From positions 124,001-188,000 of the forward strand of contig NWQR01000003.1 in assembly GCA_002798275.1 (NCBI GenBank): 64,000 nucleotides of DNA, written 5' to 3'. The notes below the pieces were generated by a model, which had not been told where the DNA came from, did not search any database, and saw nothing but the letters and a program-made list of their open reading frames with translations. Both the position numbers and the translations under genes were made by a program. Below are positions 47,264 through 56,574 of the stretch, one piece after another. This DNA comes from Lysobacteraceae bacterium NML08-0793. GTDB taxonomy: Bacteria; Pseudomonadota; Gammaproteobacteria; Xanthomonadales; Xanthomonadaceae. How positions within the stretch are numbered: the stretch's first letter is position 1; every line of letters begins with the position of its first letter.

Positions 47264-47464
47264 ATGAATATCCAGCTCAATGGCGAAGCTCGCCAATTCC
47301 AGACCCCACTCACCCTACATCAATTACTGCAAGCCGAAGGCTTGGGCGAGCGCCGCGTGGCAGTGGAAATCAATGGCGAAATCATCCCACGCTCGCAGCA
47401 TGCCGAGCATGCCCTCCGGGATGGCGATGTGGTCGAGGTGGTACACGCCTTGGGCGGCGGCTGA
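47264..47464 (+). CDS. thiS: Sulphur carrier protein ThiS
   Basis: A 66-residue ubiquitin-fold protein ending in the required Gly-Gly (VVHALGGG). Its C-terminal thiocarboxylate donates sulphur to ThiG in thiazole synthesis for thiamine. The N-terminus [11 protein letters not shown] and the core [14 protein letters not shown] are typical. A longer frame upstream overlaps the esterase gene and is rejected. thiG follows after a DUF465 gene rather than directly. Confidence 0.92.
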   Translation: MNIQLNGEARQFQTPLTLHQLLQAEGLGERRVAVEINGEIIPRSQHAEHALRDGDVVEVVHALGGG

Positions 47465-47566
47465 TTTGATCCGGGTCGATTGCAACTGGCTGCAAACAGA
47501 GTAAGGTGAGATGGCCGACGGCCAATGCCGTCATGGCATCGCCCACTCAAAACCAGGAGGATTCAC

Positions 47567-47785
47567 ATGTTTGAAGACCGTTCGCAAGAAGAACTGGAAA
47601 GCCTGATGAAGAACAACGTGGAGTTTCGCCAGCTCTACTACCACCATCAGGAGCTGGACAAGAAAGTGAGTGATGCCGAGCTTGGCGTGCTGCCGATCGG
47701 CGACATGGAGCTTTCGCAAATGAAACGCGACAAGCTGGCCGCCAAGGAACGCCTGCTGAAGATGGTGGAAACCCTCAGCGCCTGA
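47567..47785 (+). CDS. DUF465 (YdcH-like) small protein
   Basis: A 72-residue, highly charged helical protein. FRQLYYHHQELDKKVSDAE and KRDKLAAKERLLKMVETL fit the DUF465/YdcH family, a short coiled-coil hairpin. The ATG has a near-perfect AGGAGG six bases upstream, so translation should be strong. A terminator follows directly. Function is unknown. It sits between thiS and thiG, probably with its own promoter. Confidence 0.85.
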   Translation: MFEDRSQEELESLMKNNVEFRQLYYHHQELDKKVSDAELGVLPIGDMELSQMKRDKLAAKERLLKMVETLSA

Positions 47786-47795
47786 GCACGCCCCG

Positions 47796-47822
47796 CCCCG
47801 CGCTGCAAAGCGCGGGGTTTTT
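47796..47822 (+). terminator. Terminator after the DUF465 gene
   Basis: A perfect nine-base stem, CCCCGCGCT / AGCGCGGGG, with a GCAA loop is followed by five T. It cuts the DUF465 unit from thiG, so thiG needs its own promoter. Confidence 0.85.
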
Positions 47823-47869
47823 GCATCCGGCCACCTGTCATCCCGGATGCACGGTCATATAATGACCGC

Positions 47870-48664
47870 ATGCATGAGCTTATCGACCCCAAGCCGCTGA
47901 CCATTGCCGGCAAAACTTATCGTTCCCGCCTTCTGACCGGCACCGGAAAATTCAAGGACTTGTCCGAAACCCGTGCTGCCACCGAGGCCGCCGGCGCACA
48001 AATCGTAACCGTGGCCATCCGCCGCACCAATATCGGCCAAAACCCCGGTGAGCCGAATCTTCTGGATGTTTTGCCGCCAGACGAATTCACCATTCTGCCC
48101 AATACCGCAGGCTGCTATACAGCCGAGGAAGCCGTGCGCACCTGCCGCCTGGCACGCGAGCTGCTCGACGGGCACAACCTGGTCAAGCTGGAAGTGCTGG
48201 GCGATCAGCGCACCCTGTACCCAGATGTAGTACAGACCTTGGCCGCCGCCGAGCTGCTGGTCAAGGACGGCTTCGACGTGATGGTCTATACCAGCGACGA
48301 CCCGATTTTGTGCAAGCAACTAGAAAACCTCGGCTGTGTTGCCGTGATGCCGCTGGCTGCGCCGATTGGCTCCGGGCTTGGCATCCAGAACCGCTACAAC
48401 CTGATTGAAATCATCGAAAACGCGCGCGTGCCGATTATCGTCGATGCCGGTGTTGGCACCGCATCGGATGCCGCGATTGCGATGGAACTGGGCTGTGATG
48501 GCGTGCTGATGAATACCGCCATTGCCGGTGCCCGCGAGCCGGTGCGCATGGCGCGGGCGATGCAACTTGCTGTCCAGGCCGGGCGCGATGCCTTCCTTGC
48601 CGGGCGCATTCCACGCAAACGCTTTGCCAGTGCATCTTCGCCGCTGGATGGGCTGATTGGATGA
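47870..48664 (+). CDS. thiG: Thiazole synthase
   Basis: A 264-residue TIM-barrel enzyme forming the thiazole ring of thiamine from deoxyxylulose phosphate, dehydroglycine and ThiS thiocarboxylate. The N-terminal [14 protein letters not shown], the Schiff-base Lys region [16 protein letters not shown] and the phosphate-binding [20 protein letters not shown] are visible. The stop overlaps the start of trmB (ATGA). No TPP riboswitch is seen upstream. Confidence 0.95.
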   Translation: MHELIDPKPLTIAGKTYRSRLLTGTGKFKDLSETRAATEAAGAQIVTVAIRRTNIGQNPGEPNLLDVLPPDEFTILPNTAGCYTAEEAVRTCRLARELLDGHNLVKLEVLGDQRTLYPDVVQTLAAAELLVKDGFDVMVYTSDDPILCKQLENLGCVAVMPLAAPIGSGLGIQNRYNLIEIIENARVPIIVDAGVGTASDAAIAMELGCDGVLMNTAIAGAREPVRMARAMQLAVQAGRDAFLAGRIPRKRFASASSPLDGLIG

Positions 48665-49419
48665 CTGACCCGTTCGCCAGCGCTGGCAGCAAGGCGCCGC
48701 CCAAACCATTCACGGTGGAACAGGGGCAGCGCCGGGTGCGCAGTTTCGTACTGCGCCAAGGGCGTTTCACCCCGGCACAGCAACGCGCCTTCGATGCTCT
48801 CTGGCCGCGTTTTGGCATCGACTATCAAGGCCAGCCGCGCGACTTCGACGCACTGTTTGGCCGCACGGCGCCGCGCATTGTGGAAATCGGCTTTGGCAAC
48901 GGCGCTGCCTTCCGCCATTCCTGCGCAATGGACAAAGACCGCGACCATATCGGCATTGAAGTCCACGCCCCCGGCGTTGGGCGACTGCTGAACGCGCTGG
49001 ATGCAGACGATGCCCGCCATGCACGGCTGTACCACCACGATGCGGTGGAAGTGCTGGAAAACGAAATCGGCGATGGCAGCCTGGATGAAGTGCGGATTTA
49101 CTTTCCCGACCCCTGGCACAAAAAACGCCACAACAAGCGTCGTCTGGTCAACCCGGCATTTGCCGCATTGCTGGTACGCAAGCTCGCCCCCACTGGCCGC
49201 ATACATCTGGCCACCGACTGGCAGGACTATGCCGAGCAGATGTGGGATGTGCTCGATGCAACGCCGGGGCTGGTCAACCGCAGCGGTGCGCGCGGACATT
49301 TGCCACGTCCGGCCTGGCGACCACAAACCCATTTTGAAACGCGCGGCCAAAAGCTCGGACATGGTGTCTGGGACATGATTTACGACCGCTGCGCACTGCC
49401 CGATTCCGCCAGCAACTAA
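48661..49419 (+). CDS. trmB: tRNA (guanine-N7-)-methyltransferase
   Basis: A 252-residue SAM-dependent enzyme that makes m7G46 in tRNAs. The SAM site [17 protein letters not shown] and the family hallmark [16 protein letters not shown] are intact, and the C-terminal THFETRG motif (here [18 protein letters not shown]) is present. It is translationally coupled to thiG, a pairing I recall in related genomes. Confidence 0.95.
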   Translation: MTDPFASAGSKAPPKPFTVEQGQRRVRSFVLRQGRFTPAQQRAFDALWPRFGIDYQGQPRDFDALFGRTAPRIVEIGFGNGAAFRHSCAMDKDRDHIGIEVHAPGVGRLLNALDADDARHARLYHHDAVEVLENEIGDGSLDEVRIYFPDPWHKKRHNKRRLVNPAFAALLVRKLAPTGRIHLATDWQDYAEQMWDVLDATPGLVNRSGARGHLPRPAWRPQTHFETRGQKLGHGVWDMIYDRCALPDSASN

Positions 49420-49434
49420 CAAATCCCTGCCGCC

Positions 49435-51270
49435 ATGAGTCCAGCCCTCACCCTCACCACCGACATGAAGCTCGTTCTCGGCTTGGTGGGGCTGACCATG
49501 GTGCTGTTCTTGTTTGACCGGATTCGCGCCGATGTGGTCGCGCTGGTGGTGCTGGTATTGCTGGGACTGACCGGCCTTGTCGCTCCCGAAGACCTGTTTG
49601 CCGGATTTGCCGGCAACGCGGTCATCAGCATCATCGCTACCATGATTCTCGGTGCCGGGCTTGAGCGTACCGGCGCACTGAACCGCTTGGCAGGCTGGCT
49701 GCTGCGCCGCGCCGATGGCAGTGAGCGCAAGCTGCTGTTCCTTACCAGCGCAGTTGCCGGGCTGAACTCCTCAATCATGCAAAACCCGGCCGTGATGGCG
49801 CTCTACATGCCGGTCGCCGCACGTCTTTCTGCGCGTACCGGCGTTGCCCTGGCGCGTTTGCTGCTGCCAATTGCCGCGGCCATCGTGATGGGCGGCGGCC
49901 TGACCATGGTCGGCAATTCGCCGCTGATTCTGCTGAACGACCTGCTGATTTCGGCCAATGCCAACCTGCCCTCTGGCGCCGTCACCCTGAAGCCTCTGGG
50001 GATGTTCGCGCCGCTGCCCATCGGCATTGCCCTCTTGGCCGCATCACTGGCTTATTTCCATTGGTTCGGCACCCGCCATCTTTCCGGCCAGGGCGAGGGC
50101 GTTACCCCGGCACGCATCCAGAGCTATTTCGCCGAAGCCTACGGCATCGAAGGCGATGTGCATGAATTGACCGTCAGTGCCGACAGCCCGCTGGTTGGCA
50201 TGATGTTGGGCGAGATTGAAGCAATGCCGGACGCTCCGCTGATTCTGGCGCTCAAATCCAGCGACGAATCCCGCCTTGCCCCTTCTGCCGATGCCCGCAT
50301 CTGGGTCGGTGATGTGCTGGGCGTGATGGGCGTGCGCGAGCAGATTGCGCAGTTCTCGCAAAAAAACAAACTGCATCTTGCCGCCCGGCTGCGTCAGTTT
50401 GCGGACTTGTTCAATCCCAGCCGCGCGGGCATTGCCGAAGCCGTGATTCCGCCCAACTCGCTGTTCATCGGCAAGAGCGCCAGCGAACTGCAATTGCGCA
50501 AGCAATATCGCCTCAGCCTTTTGGCCGTCAACCGCGATCAGGAAGTCATCCGCGAAGAGGTGCGCAAGCTGCCGTTGAAGGCCGGCGACATGCTGGTGCT
50601 GCACAGCGTCTGGCGTGACCTAGCCGGCGCCGCAGCGAAAAAAGATTTTGTGGTGGTTACCGACTTTCCGAAAAACGAGCAGCGCCCGCACAAGTTCAAG
50701 ATTGCGATGACCATCTTCGCCGTCACCATGCTGCTGGCACTGTCCTCGCGCATTCCGGTGCCGATCGCCCTGATGACCGGCGTGGCCGGCATGTTGATTG
50801 CCGGGGTCATCCAGATGGACGAAGCCTATGCTTCGATCAACTGGAAAACCGTATTTCTGATGGCCTGCCTGATTCCGCTGGGTTGGGCGATGGATTCTTC
50901 CGGTGCCGCCGCGTGGATTGCCGGACACAGCATCGACCGCATCCCGCAAGGCACGCCGCTATGGCTGATTGAAATCGCCCTTGCCATCCTCACCGTGGCG
51001 TTTTCATTGGTGGTGAGCCATGTCGGCGCCACCATCATGATGGTGCCGCTGGCCATCAATCTGGCGCTGGCGGCCAATGGCAACCCCATGGCATTCGCAT
51101 TGATTGTGGCGCTCTCGGCCAGCAACAACTTCATGACCTCCACCAACCCAGTGATTTCCATGGTGATGGGGCCTGGCAACTACAACGCCCGCTACCTGTG
51201 GCGCACCGGCCTGCCGCTGTCGCTGATCTACACCCTAGTGATTGTGTTGATGGTGAATTTGATCTGGTAA
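49435..51270 (+). CDS. SLC13-family permease with TrkA-C domains
   Basis: A 611-residue inner-membrane carrier of the divalent anion:Na+ symporter class. The first half has membrane helices with the DASS-like segment GLNSSIMQNPAVMALYMPVA and the later GGGLTMVGNSPLILLNDLL. Two soluble RCK_C/TrkA-C domains lie at about residues 220-390 (for example IPPNSLFIGKSASELQLRKQ is close to that pattern). The second membrane half ends with ASNNFMTSTNPVISMVMGPG. The substrate may be sulphate or a dicarboxylate; the sequence does not decide. The region downstream to 51435 is non-coding. Confidence 0.88.
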   Translation: MSPALTLTTDMKLVLGLVGLTMVLFLFDRIRADVVALVVLVLLGLTGLVAPEDLFAGFAGNAVISIIATMILGAGLERTGALNRLAGWLLRRADGSERKLLFLTSAVAGLNSSIMQNPAVMALYMPVAARLSARTGVALARLLLPIAAAIVMGGGLTMVGNSPLILLNDLLISANANLPSGAVTLKPLGMFAPLPIGIALLAASLAYFHWFGTRHLSGQGEGVTPARIQSYFAEAYGIEGDVHELTVSADSPLVGMMLGEIEAMPDAPLILALKSSDESRLAPSADARIWVGDVLGVMGVREQIAQFSQKNKLHLAARLRQFADLFNPSRAGIAEAVIPPNSLFIGKSASELQLRKQYRLSLLAVNRDQEVIREEVRKLPLKAGDMLVLHSVWRDLAGAAAKKDFVVVTDFPKNEQRPHKFKIAMTIFAVTMLLALSSRIPVPIALMTGVAGMLIAGVIQMDEAYASINWKTVFLMACLIPLGWAMDSSGAAAWIAGHSIDRIPQGTPLWLIEIALAILTVAFSLVVSHVGATIMMVPLAINLALAANGNPMAFALIVALSASNNFMTSTNPVISMVMGPGNYNARYLWRTGLPLSLIYTLVIVLMVNLIW

Positions 51271-51435
51271 ACAAAGCCAGCGCTTGCGCAAACTACGGCT
51301 GCGCCTTCCCCGGCCATACAGCGCCGCCATGCTGCGGCACTTCCACACGTCCAGACAGACCGCATCCCCGCAATCGGCGGGGATGCAGCTTGGCTTCAAT
51401 CAAGGCCGCAAACAGGCCAAAACCGCGCACAGACC

Positions 51436-52569
51436 TCAGCGGACTTCGGCCACTTCCACGCCATCGAGCCCCTGCGCCAGCGTGCGGGCATCGCCGCCCT
51501 GTGCCAGTTTGATTTTCAGGCGCACTTCGTTCTGCGAATCGGCATAGCGCAGCGCATCGTCATAGCTGATTTCGCCCGCCTGATACAGCTCGAACAAACT
51601 CTGGTCAAAGGTTTTCATGCCAAGCTGAGTGGAGTCTTTCATCACTTCTTTCAGCTTGTGGATTTCGCCATCGCGGATGTAATCCTGCACCAGCGGCGTA
51701 CCGAGCAGAATCTCCATCGCCACGCGCCGTCCCTTGCCATCCACGCGCGGCACCAACTGCTGCGCCACCACCGCCTTGAGGTTCAGCGACAAATCCATCA
51801 ACAGCTGTGCGCGACGGTCTTCGGGGAAGAAGTTGATGATGCGATCCATCGCCTGGTTGGCATTATTGGCGTGCAAAGTGCACAGCACCAAGTGGCCGGT
51901 TTCGGCAAAGGCGATGGCGTGATCCATGCCTTCACGGGTACGCACTTCGCCAATCATGATGACATCCGGCGCTTGGCGCAGGGTGTTTTTCAGCGCGGCT
52001 TCCCAGCTATCGGTGTCGATGCCGACTTCGCGCTGGGTGATGATGCAGCTTTCATGCTTGTGCACGAATTCAATCGGGTCTTCGATGGTGATGATATGCC
52101 CGGTGGCCGTCTTGTTGCGGTGACCAATCATCGCCGCAAGCGAGGTGGTTTTACCCGTGCCGGTTGCGCCGACGAAGATGATGATGCCGCGCTTGGTCAT
52201 CGCCAGCGTCTTGATGATTGGCGGCAGGTTCAGTTCTTCAGTGGTGGGGATATGTGTTTCAATCCGGCGCAGCACCATGCCAACCTGATTGCGCTGGTAG
52301 AAAGCCGAGACACGGAAACGCCCCACCCCGGCAAGGCCGATGGCGAAATTGCATTCGTGGGTTTTTTCAAACTCCTCGCGCTGCGCTGGGGTCATCACCG
52401 ACAACACCAGATCACGGCTCTGCTGCGAGGACAACGCCTCCTGGCTTACCGGCGTGATCTTGCCGTTGACCTTCATTGACGGCGGCATGCCCGAGGTGAT
52501 GAATAGATCTGATGCGCGCTGCGTGGACATCAGTTTCAGCAGCGAGGTGAACTCGGCGGGTGTGGTCAT
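51436..52569 (-). CDS. pilU: Type IV pilus retraction ATPase PilU
   Basis: A 377-residue ATPase close to Pseudomonas PilU. It shows RASDLFITSGMPPSMKVNGK, CNFAIGLAGVGRFRVSAFYQ, Walker A GATGTGKTTSLAAM, Walker B DVIMIGEVRTREGM and the His box TQREVGIDTDSW. PilU assists PilT in pilus retraction and twitching. It lies 35 bases after pilT on the same strand, the usual pilTU order. Confidence 0.95.
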   Translation of the reverse strand: MTTPAEFTSLLKLMSTQRASDLFITSGMPPSMKVNGKITPVSQEALSSQQSRDLVLSVMTPAQREEFEKTHECNFAIGLAGVGRFRVSAFYQRNQVGMVLRRIETHIPTTEELNLPPIIKTLAMTKRGIIIFVGATGTGKTTSLAAMIGHRNKTATGHIITIEDPIEFVHKHESCIITQREVGIDTDSWEAALKNTLRQAPDVIMIGEVRTREGMDHAIAFAETGHLVLCTLHANNANQAMDRIINFFPEDRRAQLLMDLSLNLKAVVAQQLVPRVDGKGRRVAMEILLGTPLVQDYIRDGEIHKLKEVMKDSTQLGMKTFDQSLFELYQAGEISYDDALRYADSQNEVRLKIKLAQGGDARTLAQGLDGVEVAEVR

Positions 52570-52604
52570 GATGAATGCTCCAGAAAAATTCGTGCCGGTG
52601 GGTC

Positions 52605-53642
52605 TTAGTCGAACAGGCGCTTGTCTTTGGCGTATTCACGCGCCTGCGGCTTCAAAATCAAGCCGCGCGCCACCAAGTCCTGCAAATGCTGGTCGAGCGT
52701 CATCATGCCGTACTGCTGGCCGGTCTGGATGGCCGAATACATCTGCGCCACCTTGTCCTCACGAATCAGGTTGCGAATCGCCGGGATGCCAACCATGATT
52801 TCCCAGGCTGCGGTACGGCCACCGCCAACTTTCTTCAAAAGTGCCTGCGAAATCACCGCGCGCAAGCTTTCTGACAGCATCGAGCGCACCATCGGTTTTT
52901 CACCGGCCGGGAACACGTCGATGATACGGTCGATGGTCTTGGCGGCCGAGCTGGTATGCAGAGTGCCGAACACCAGATGCCCGGTTTCGGCCGCAGTCAG
53001 CGCCAGACGGATGGTTTCAAGGTCGCGCAATTCGCCCACCAAGATGTAGTCCGGGTCTTCACGCAGCGCCGAACGCAACGCCTCGTTGAAGCCGTGGGTA
53101 TCGCGGTGCACTTCACGCTGGTTGACAAGGCATTTCTGCGACTGGTGCACAAATTCGATCGGGTCTTCCACCGACAGGATATGGCCATACTCGTTCTTGT
53201 TGATGTGATCGAGCATCGCCGCAAGCGTGGTGGATTTGCCCGAGCCGGTCGGGCCGGTCACCAGAATCAGCCCCTGCGGCTGGTTGACCAGCTCGCGGAA
53301 CAGCGGCGGACAGCCCAGTTGGTCGAGTGTCAGCACTTCCGAGGGAATGGTACGGAATACCGCACCGGCACCGCGGTTCTGGTTGAAAGCATTGACGCGG
53401 AAGCGCGCAAGCCCCGGGATTTCAAACGAAAAGTCGGTTTCCAGAAATTCTTCGTAATCGCGGCGCTGCTTGTCCGACATGATGTCGTAAATCAGCGCAT
53501 GCACGGTCTTGTGATCCAGTGGCGGGATATTGATGCGGCGCACATCGCCATCCACGCGGATCATCGGCGGCAAGCCTGCCGACAAGTGCAAGTCCGACGC
53601 TTTGTTCTTGACCGAAAAGGCCAACAATTCTGCAATATCCAT
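52605..53642 (-). CDS. pilT: Type IV pilus retraction ATPase PilT
   Basis: A 345-residue hexameric motor that depolymerises the pilus. Landmarks are DIAELLAFSVKNKASDLHLS at the N-terminus, Walker A GPTGSGKSTTLAAM, the Asp box, Walker B DYILVGELRDLETI and the C-terminal AIRNLIRE motif essential for retraction. The length is standard. It is divergent from proC. In Pseudomonas and Xanthomonas, yggS stands between them; here it is missing. Confidence 0.96.
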   Translation of the reverse strand: MDIAELLAFSVKNKASDLHLSAGLPPMIRVDGDVRRINIPPLDHKTVHALIYDIMSDKQRRDYEEFLETDFSFEIPGLARFRVNAFNQNRGAGAVFRTIPSEVLTLDQLGCPPLFRELVNQPQGLILVTGPTGSGKSTTLAAMLDHINKNEYGHILSVEDPIEFVHQSQKCLVNQREVHRDTHGFNEALRSALREDPDYILVGELRDLETIRLALTAAETGHLVFGTLHTSSAAKTIDRIIDVFPAGEKPMVRSMLSESLRAVISQALLKKVGGGRTAAWEIMVGIPAIRNLIREDKVAQMYSAIQTGQQYGMMTLDQHLQDLVARGLILKPQAREYAKDKRLFD

Positions 53643-53867
53643 CCGTTCTCCCTGGCGTTTTGAAACTGTGATCGAATGCCGGTTCCCCAGCCCCGGGCGA
53701 AGTATAACGCCCCGGACGCCTGTTCAAGTTTCCGCAAACCTCGCCGCTGATCGCCATCAAAACGTGCATCGCGCCGCAACCGAGTGCTTGATGCTTGTCC
53801 AAACGTCCGGGCATCAGCATCACCCGATTGCTATGCTCTTGACTTTGACTCAACTCAAAGTAACCAC

Positions 53868-54695
53868 ATGAATCCTGTTTCCGATTCCATCACCTTCATC
53901 GGCGGCGGCAATATGGCGCGCAGCCTGATTGGCGGCCTGATTGCCGCTGGCACCGCGCCGGAGAAAATCCGTGTTGCCGAGCCGGTGGCGGCACTGCGCG
54001 AGGCACTGGCCGCAGACTTTTCCGTGCAGGTATTCGACCAAGCCACAGAGGCGGTGGCGGACAGCCCGACCTGGCTGCTCGCGGTCAAACCCCAGGTGAT
54101 GAAAACCGTATGCCAATCACTTGCCCCACAGGCCATGACCCAGCAGCCGCTGCTGGTATCGGTTGCGGCCGGCATCACCAGTGCACAGATTTCAAAATGG
54201 CTAGGCGGCGCACATGCCGTGGTGCGCACCATGCCCAATACCCCGGCGCTGCTCGGTGCTGGTGTAACCGGGCTATATGCCAACCCGCAAGTGAGCGCGG
54301 CGCAGCGCCAGACCGCCCAAACCCTGTTGCAAGGCGCAGGCGCAACGGTCTGGATCGAGGACGAGTCGCTGATGGATGCGGTTACGGCTGTTTCCGGCAG
54401 TGGCCCGGCCTATGTGTTTTTGCTGGCAGAAGCGATGCAGGCCGCCGCCGAGACCGAAGGGCTGAACGCAGAAGCCGCACGCATCCTCACCATCCAGACC
54501 CTGCTTGGCGCAGCCAGAATGCTGACCCATGACGCCACCCCGGCCGCCGAATTGCGTCGCCGCGTCACCTCACCGGGCGGCACCACCCAGGCGGCGATTG
54601 AAAGTTTCGAAGCCGATGATTTCCGCGCCATCGTCGCCCGTGCCATACACGCCGCCCGCCAACGCGGCATTCAACTTGCCGAGGCCAACGCCTGA
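53868..54695 (+). CDS. proC: Pyrroline-5-carboxylate reductase
   Basis: A 275-residue NAD(P)H enzyme for the last step of proline synthesis. The N-terminal Rossmann motif ITFIGGGNMARSLIGGLI and the C-terminal signature SGSGPAYVFLLAEAM with RVTSPGGTTQAAIESFEAD are complete. The ATG at 53868 follows TAACCAC with only a weak ribosome-binding site; a start at 53784 is in frame but unlikely. Its stop overlaps the start of the following lipoprotein gene by one base. Confidence 0.95.
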   Translation: MNPVSDSITFIGGGNMARSLIGGLIAAGTAPEKIRVAEPVAALREALAADFSVQVFDQATEAVADSPTWLLAVKPQVMKTVCQSLAPQAMTQQPLLVSVAAGITSAQISKWLGGAHAVVRTMPNTPALLGAGVTGLYANPQVSAAQRQTAQTLLQGAGATVWIEDESLMDAVTAVSGSGPAYVFLLAEAMQAAAETEGLNAEAARILTIQTLLGAARMLTHDATPAAELRRRVTSPGGTTQAAIESFEADDFRAIVARAIHAARQRGIQLAEANA

Positions 54696-55168
54696 TGAAA
54701 ACTCTGCCGTTCGCACTGTTGTTGGCATTGGCACTGACCGGATGCGGCCAGGATGCGCCACGTCCGGCCACACCGCTTGGACAGAACGCACCGAGCCAAG
54801 CGGCACGCGCCACGCTGGGCGAGTGGGTGCTGGAAGCGCGCCTGATACGCAGCAATGATTTGAGCCAAACCATTGCCCAGCAATACGGGGTGCGCCGCGC
54901 TGACGATAATTGGCTGCTGCTGATTTCTCCACGCAATGCCGCAGGCGATGCCGTGCCGGTTGATGCGCTGCATCTGGAAGCGCGCGCCGCCGGGCTTGCC
55001 GAAAGCCTGAAACCGCTAAACATGCGGCGTATCGACAGCGCCGGTTTTGCCGACTGGATTGCCGAAATCCATGCCATCGCCCCGACCACCTTGCAAGTGG
55101 AAATCGCCGCACGTCTCCATCAAGCCAGCGCGCAGATGCGCTTCAGCCGCGACCTGCCCAAGTCCTGA
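54695..55168 (+). CDS. DUF4426 lipoprotein
   Basis: A 157-residue exported protein with a lipoprotein signal ending LALTGCGQ (Cys17). The remaining part has the DUF4426 pattern, with HxxF-type strands around EWVLEARLIRSNDLSQTIAQ and QYGVRRADDNWLLLISPRN. DUF4426 genes commonly follow proC-yggT in gammaproteobacteria, which fits, although yggT is absent here. Function is unknown. It is translationally coupled to proC, and its 3' end overlaps the convergent cobalamin-binding protein gene by 26 bases. Confidence 0.85.
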   Translation: MKTLPFALLLALALTGCGQDAPRPATPLGQNAPSQAARATLGEWVLEARLIRSNDLSQTIAQQYGVRRADDNWLLLISPRNAAGDAVPVDALHLEARAAGLAESLKPLNMRRIDSAGFADWIAEIHAIAPTTLQVEIAARLHQASAQMRFSRDLPKS

Positions 55169-55937
55169 TAATCGCCGCCAGTGCGGCCAGTCCATCGGTG
55201 AGAGCCGCCGGGCCAGGCTGCAGGATCAACGCTGATTTCACTTCGTGCAGCTCGCCATTGGCCACGGCCGGAATCTGCGCCCAGCCCGGTCTTGCGGCGA
55301 CTTTCTCCGGACGGAAACGCTTGCCGCACCAAGAGCCGATGATGATGTCCGGCGCGCGGCGGATGACTTCATCGCTATCGGCCAGAATGCGCTGTTTGGC
55401 TAGCGGCTCGGCGGCATGTTCGGGAAAGATGTCATCGCCCCCGGCGATTTCGACAAGCTCGCTGACCCAGCGGATGCTGCTCATCATCGGCGCATCCCAT
55501 TCCTCGAAATACACCTTGGGACGTCGTGGCAGTCGCGCCGCTTGCGCGGCAACTTGCTCGATGCCGCGCTGCAATTCATCTGCATAGGCATTGGCTCTGG
55601 CAGCGGCGCCCACCAGCGCGCCCAGTCGGCGGATGTAGTCGAGAATGCCCGCGACACTGCGGTGATTGGCAATCCAGACCTCCACGCCACGCCTGATGAG
55701 TTCGGCGGCGATATCGGCCTGAATATCGGAAAAGCCGATCACCAAATCCGGCTGCAAATCGAAAATGGCATCGGTCTTGGCACTGGTAAAAGCGCTGACC
55801 TTGGGCTTTTCACGCCGCGCCTGCGCAGGCCGCACAGTAAAGCCGGAGATGCCGACGATACGCGCCTGTTCCCCCAGCGCGTACAGGGTTTCGGTGGGTT
55901 CTTCGGTCAGACAAACAATTCGCTTGGGCCCCATCAT
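55143..55937 (-). CDS. BtuF-like cobalamin-binding protein without signal peptide
   Basis: A 264-residue protein of the periplasmic-binding-protein COG0614 class. The two lobes show RIVCLTEEPTETLYALGEQ, DAIFDLQPDLVIGFSDIQAD and the long connecting helix ILDYIRRLGALVGAAARANA, as in BtuF. The second lobe has ELVEIAGGDDIFPEHA and DEVIRRAPDIIIGSWCG. I see no signal peptide or lipobox at either ATG (55937, 55934), and no BtuCD genes lie nearby, so the site of action and transport role are uncertain. It follows pdxH by 17 bases and is probably co-transcribed. Confidence 0.8.
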   Translation of the reverse strand: MMGPKRIVCLTEEPTETLYALGEQARIVGISGFTVRPAQARREKPKVSAFTSAKTDAIFDLQPDLVIGFSDIQADIAAELIRRGVEVWIANHRSVAGILDYIRRLGALVGAAARANAYADELQRGIEQVAAQAARLPRRPKVYFEEWDAPMMSSIRWVSELVEIAGGDDIFPEHAAEPLAKQRILADSDEVIRRAPDIIIGSWCGKRFRPEKVAARPGWAQIPAVANGELHEVKSALILQPGPAALTDGLAALAAIIRTWAGRG

Positions 55938-55954
55938 CGACGCAAGCCCGTGCC

Positions 55955-56557
55955 TTAGGGGTACAACATGCGCTTGCTCCAGCGGCCATCGGCATCGCGC
56001 GCGTACAGCCAACGCTCGTGCAGGCGGAACTTGGCGCCGTACCAAAACTCGATGGCACGCGGCAGCACGCGGGTGCCCGACCAAGTTTCCGGGCGCGGTA
56101 CATCACGGTCGGCAAACTCACGCTCGAACTGGGCGATGCGCTGTTCGAATGTCGAGCGCGCATCCAGCGGACGCGATTGCCGCGATGCCCAGGCACCGAT
56201 CTGGCTCATCCGCGGGCGGCTGGCAAAATACGCATCGGCCTCGTCCGCGCCGACTGGCTCGACCGCCCCCTCGATGCGCACCTCAACCCCGGCCTCGCCC
56301 AGATGCGGCCACCAAAACAACAGCGCCGCCTGCGGATTGGCAGCCAGCTCCATTCCCTTGCGGCCATCGGTATGGCTGTAAAACACGAAACCACGGGCAT
56401 CAAAATCTTTCAGCAGCACGATGCGCGCCGCCGGACGCCCCTCGGCATCGGCCGTAGCCAGTGTCATGCCGGTGGCATCGGCCTCGCATTCGCGCGCGCG
56501 CGCAAACAGGCTGGAAAAAGTATCAATCGCTTCGACAAGGAGAGGTTCGCTGTTCAT
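55955..56557 (-). CDS. pdxH: Pyridoxamine 5'-phosphate oxidase
   Basis: A 200-residue FMN flavoprotein that oxidises pyridoxamine or pyridoxine phosphate to pyridoxal phosphate. FMN- and PLP-binding motifs are visible: [55 protein letters not shown] and the C-terminal [20 protein letters not shown]. The ATG at 56557 leaves 17 bases to the divergent aroK, so their promoters must overlap. The longer frame to 56830 lies opposite aroK and is rejected. Confidence 0.95.
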   Translation of the reverse strand: MNSEPLLVEAIDTFSSLFARARECEADATGMTLATADAEGRPAARIVLLKDFDARGFVFYSHTDGRKGMELAANPQAALLFWWPHLGEAGVEVRIEGAVEPVGADEADAYFASRPRMSQIGAWASRQSRPLDARSTFEQRIAQFEREFADRDVPRPETWSGTRVLPRAIEFWYGAKFRLHERWLYARDADGRWSKRMLYP

Positions 56558-56574
56558 TGCGGTATTGTCTCCCG

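Noticed and set aside
47465-47869. TPP riboswitch before the thiamine genes
   Set aside because: No CTGAGA core is present in the thiS or thiG leaders.
51271-51435. Possible short gene between the SLC13 carrier and pilU
   Set aside because: Open frames here are short, lack ribosome-binding sites and show no recognisable sequence.
53643-53867. Remnant of yggS between pilT and proC
   Set aside because: None of the frames resembles the YggS C-terminal or PLP-binding segments.
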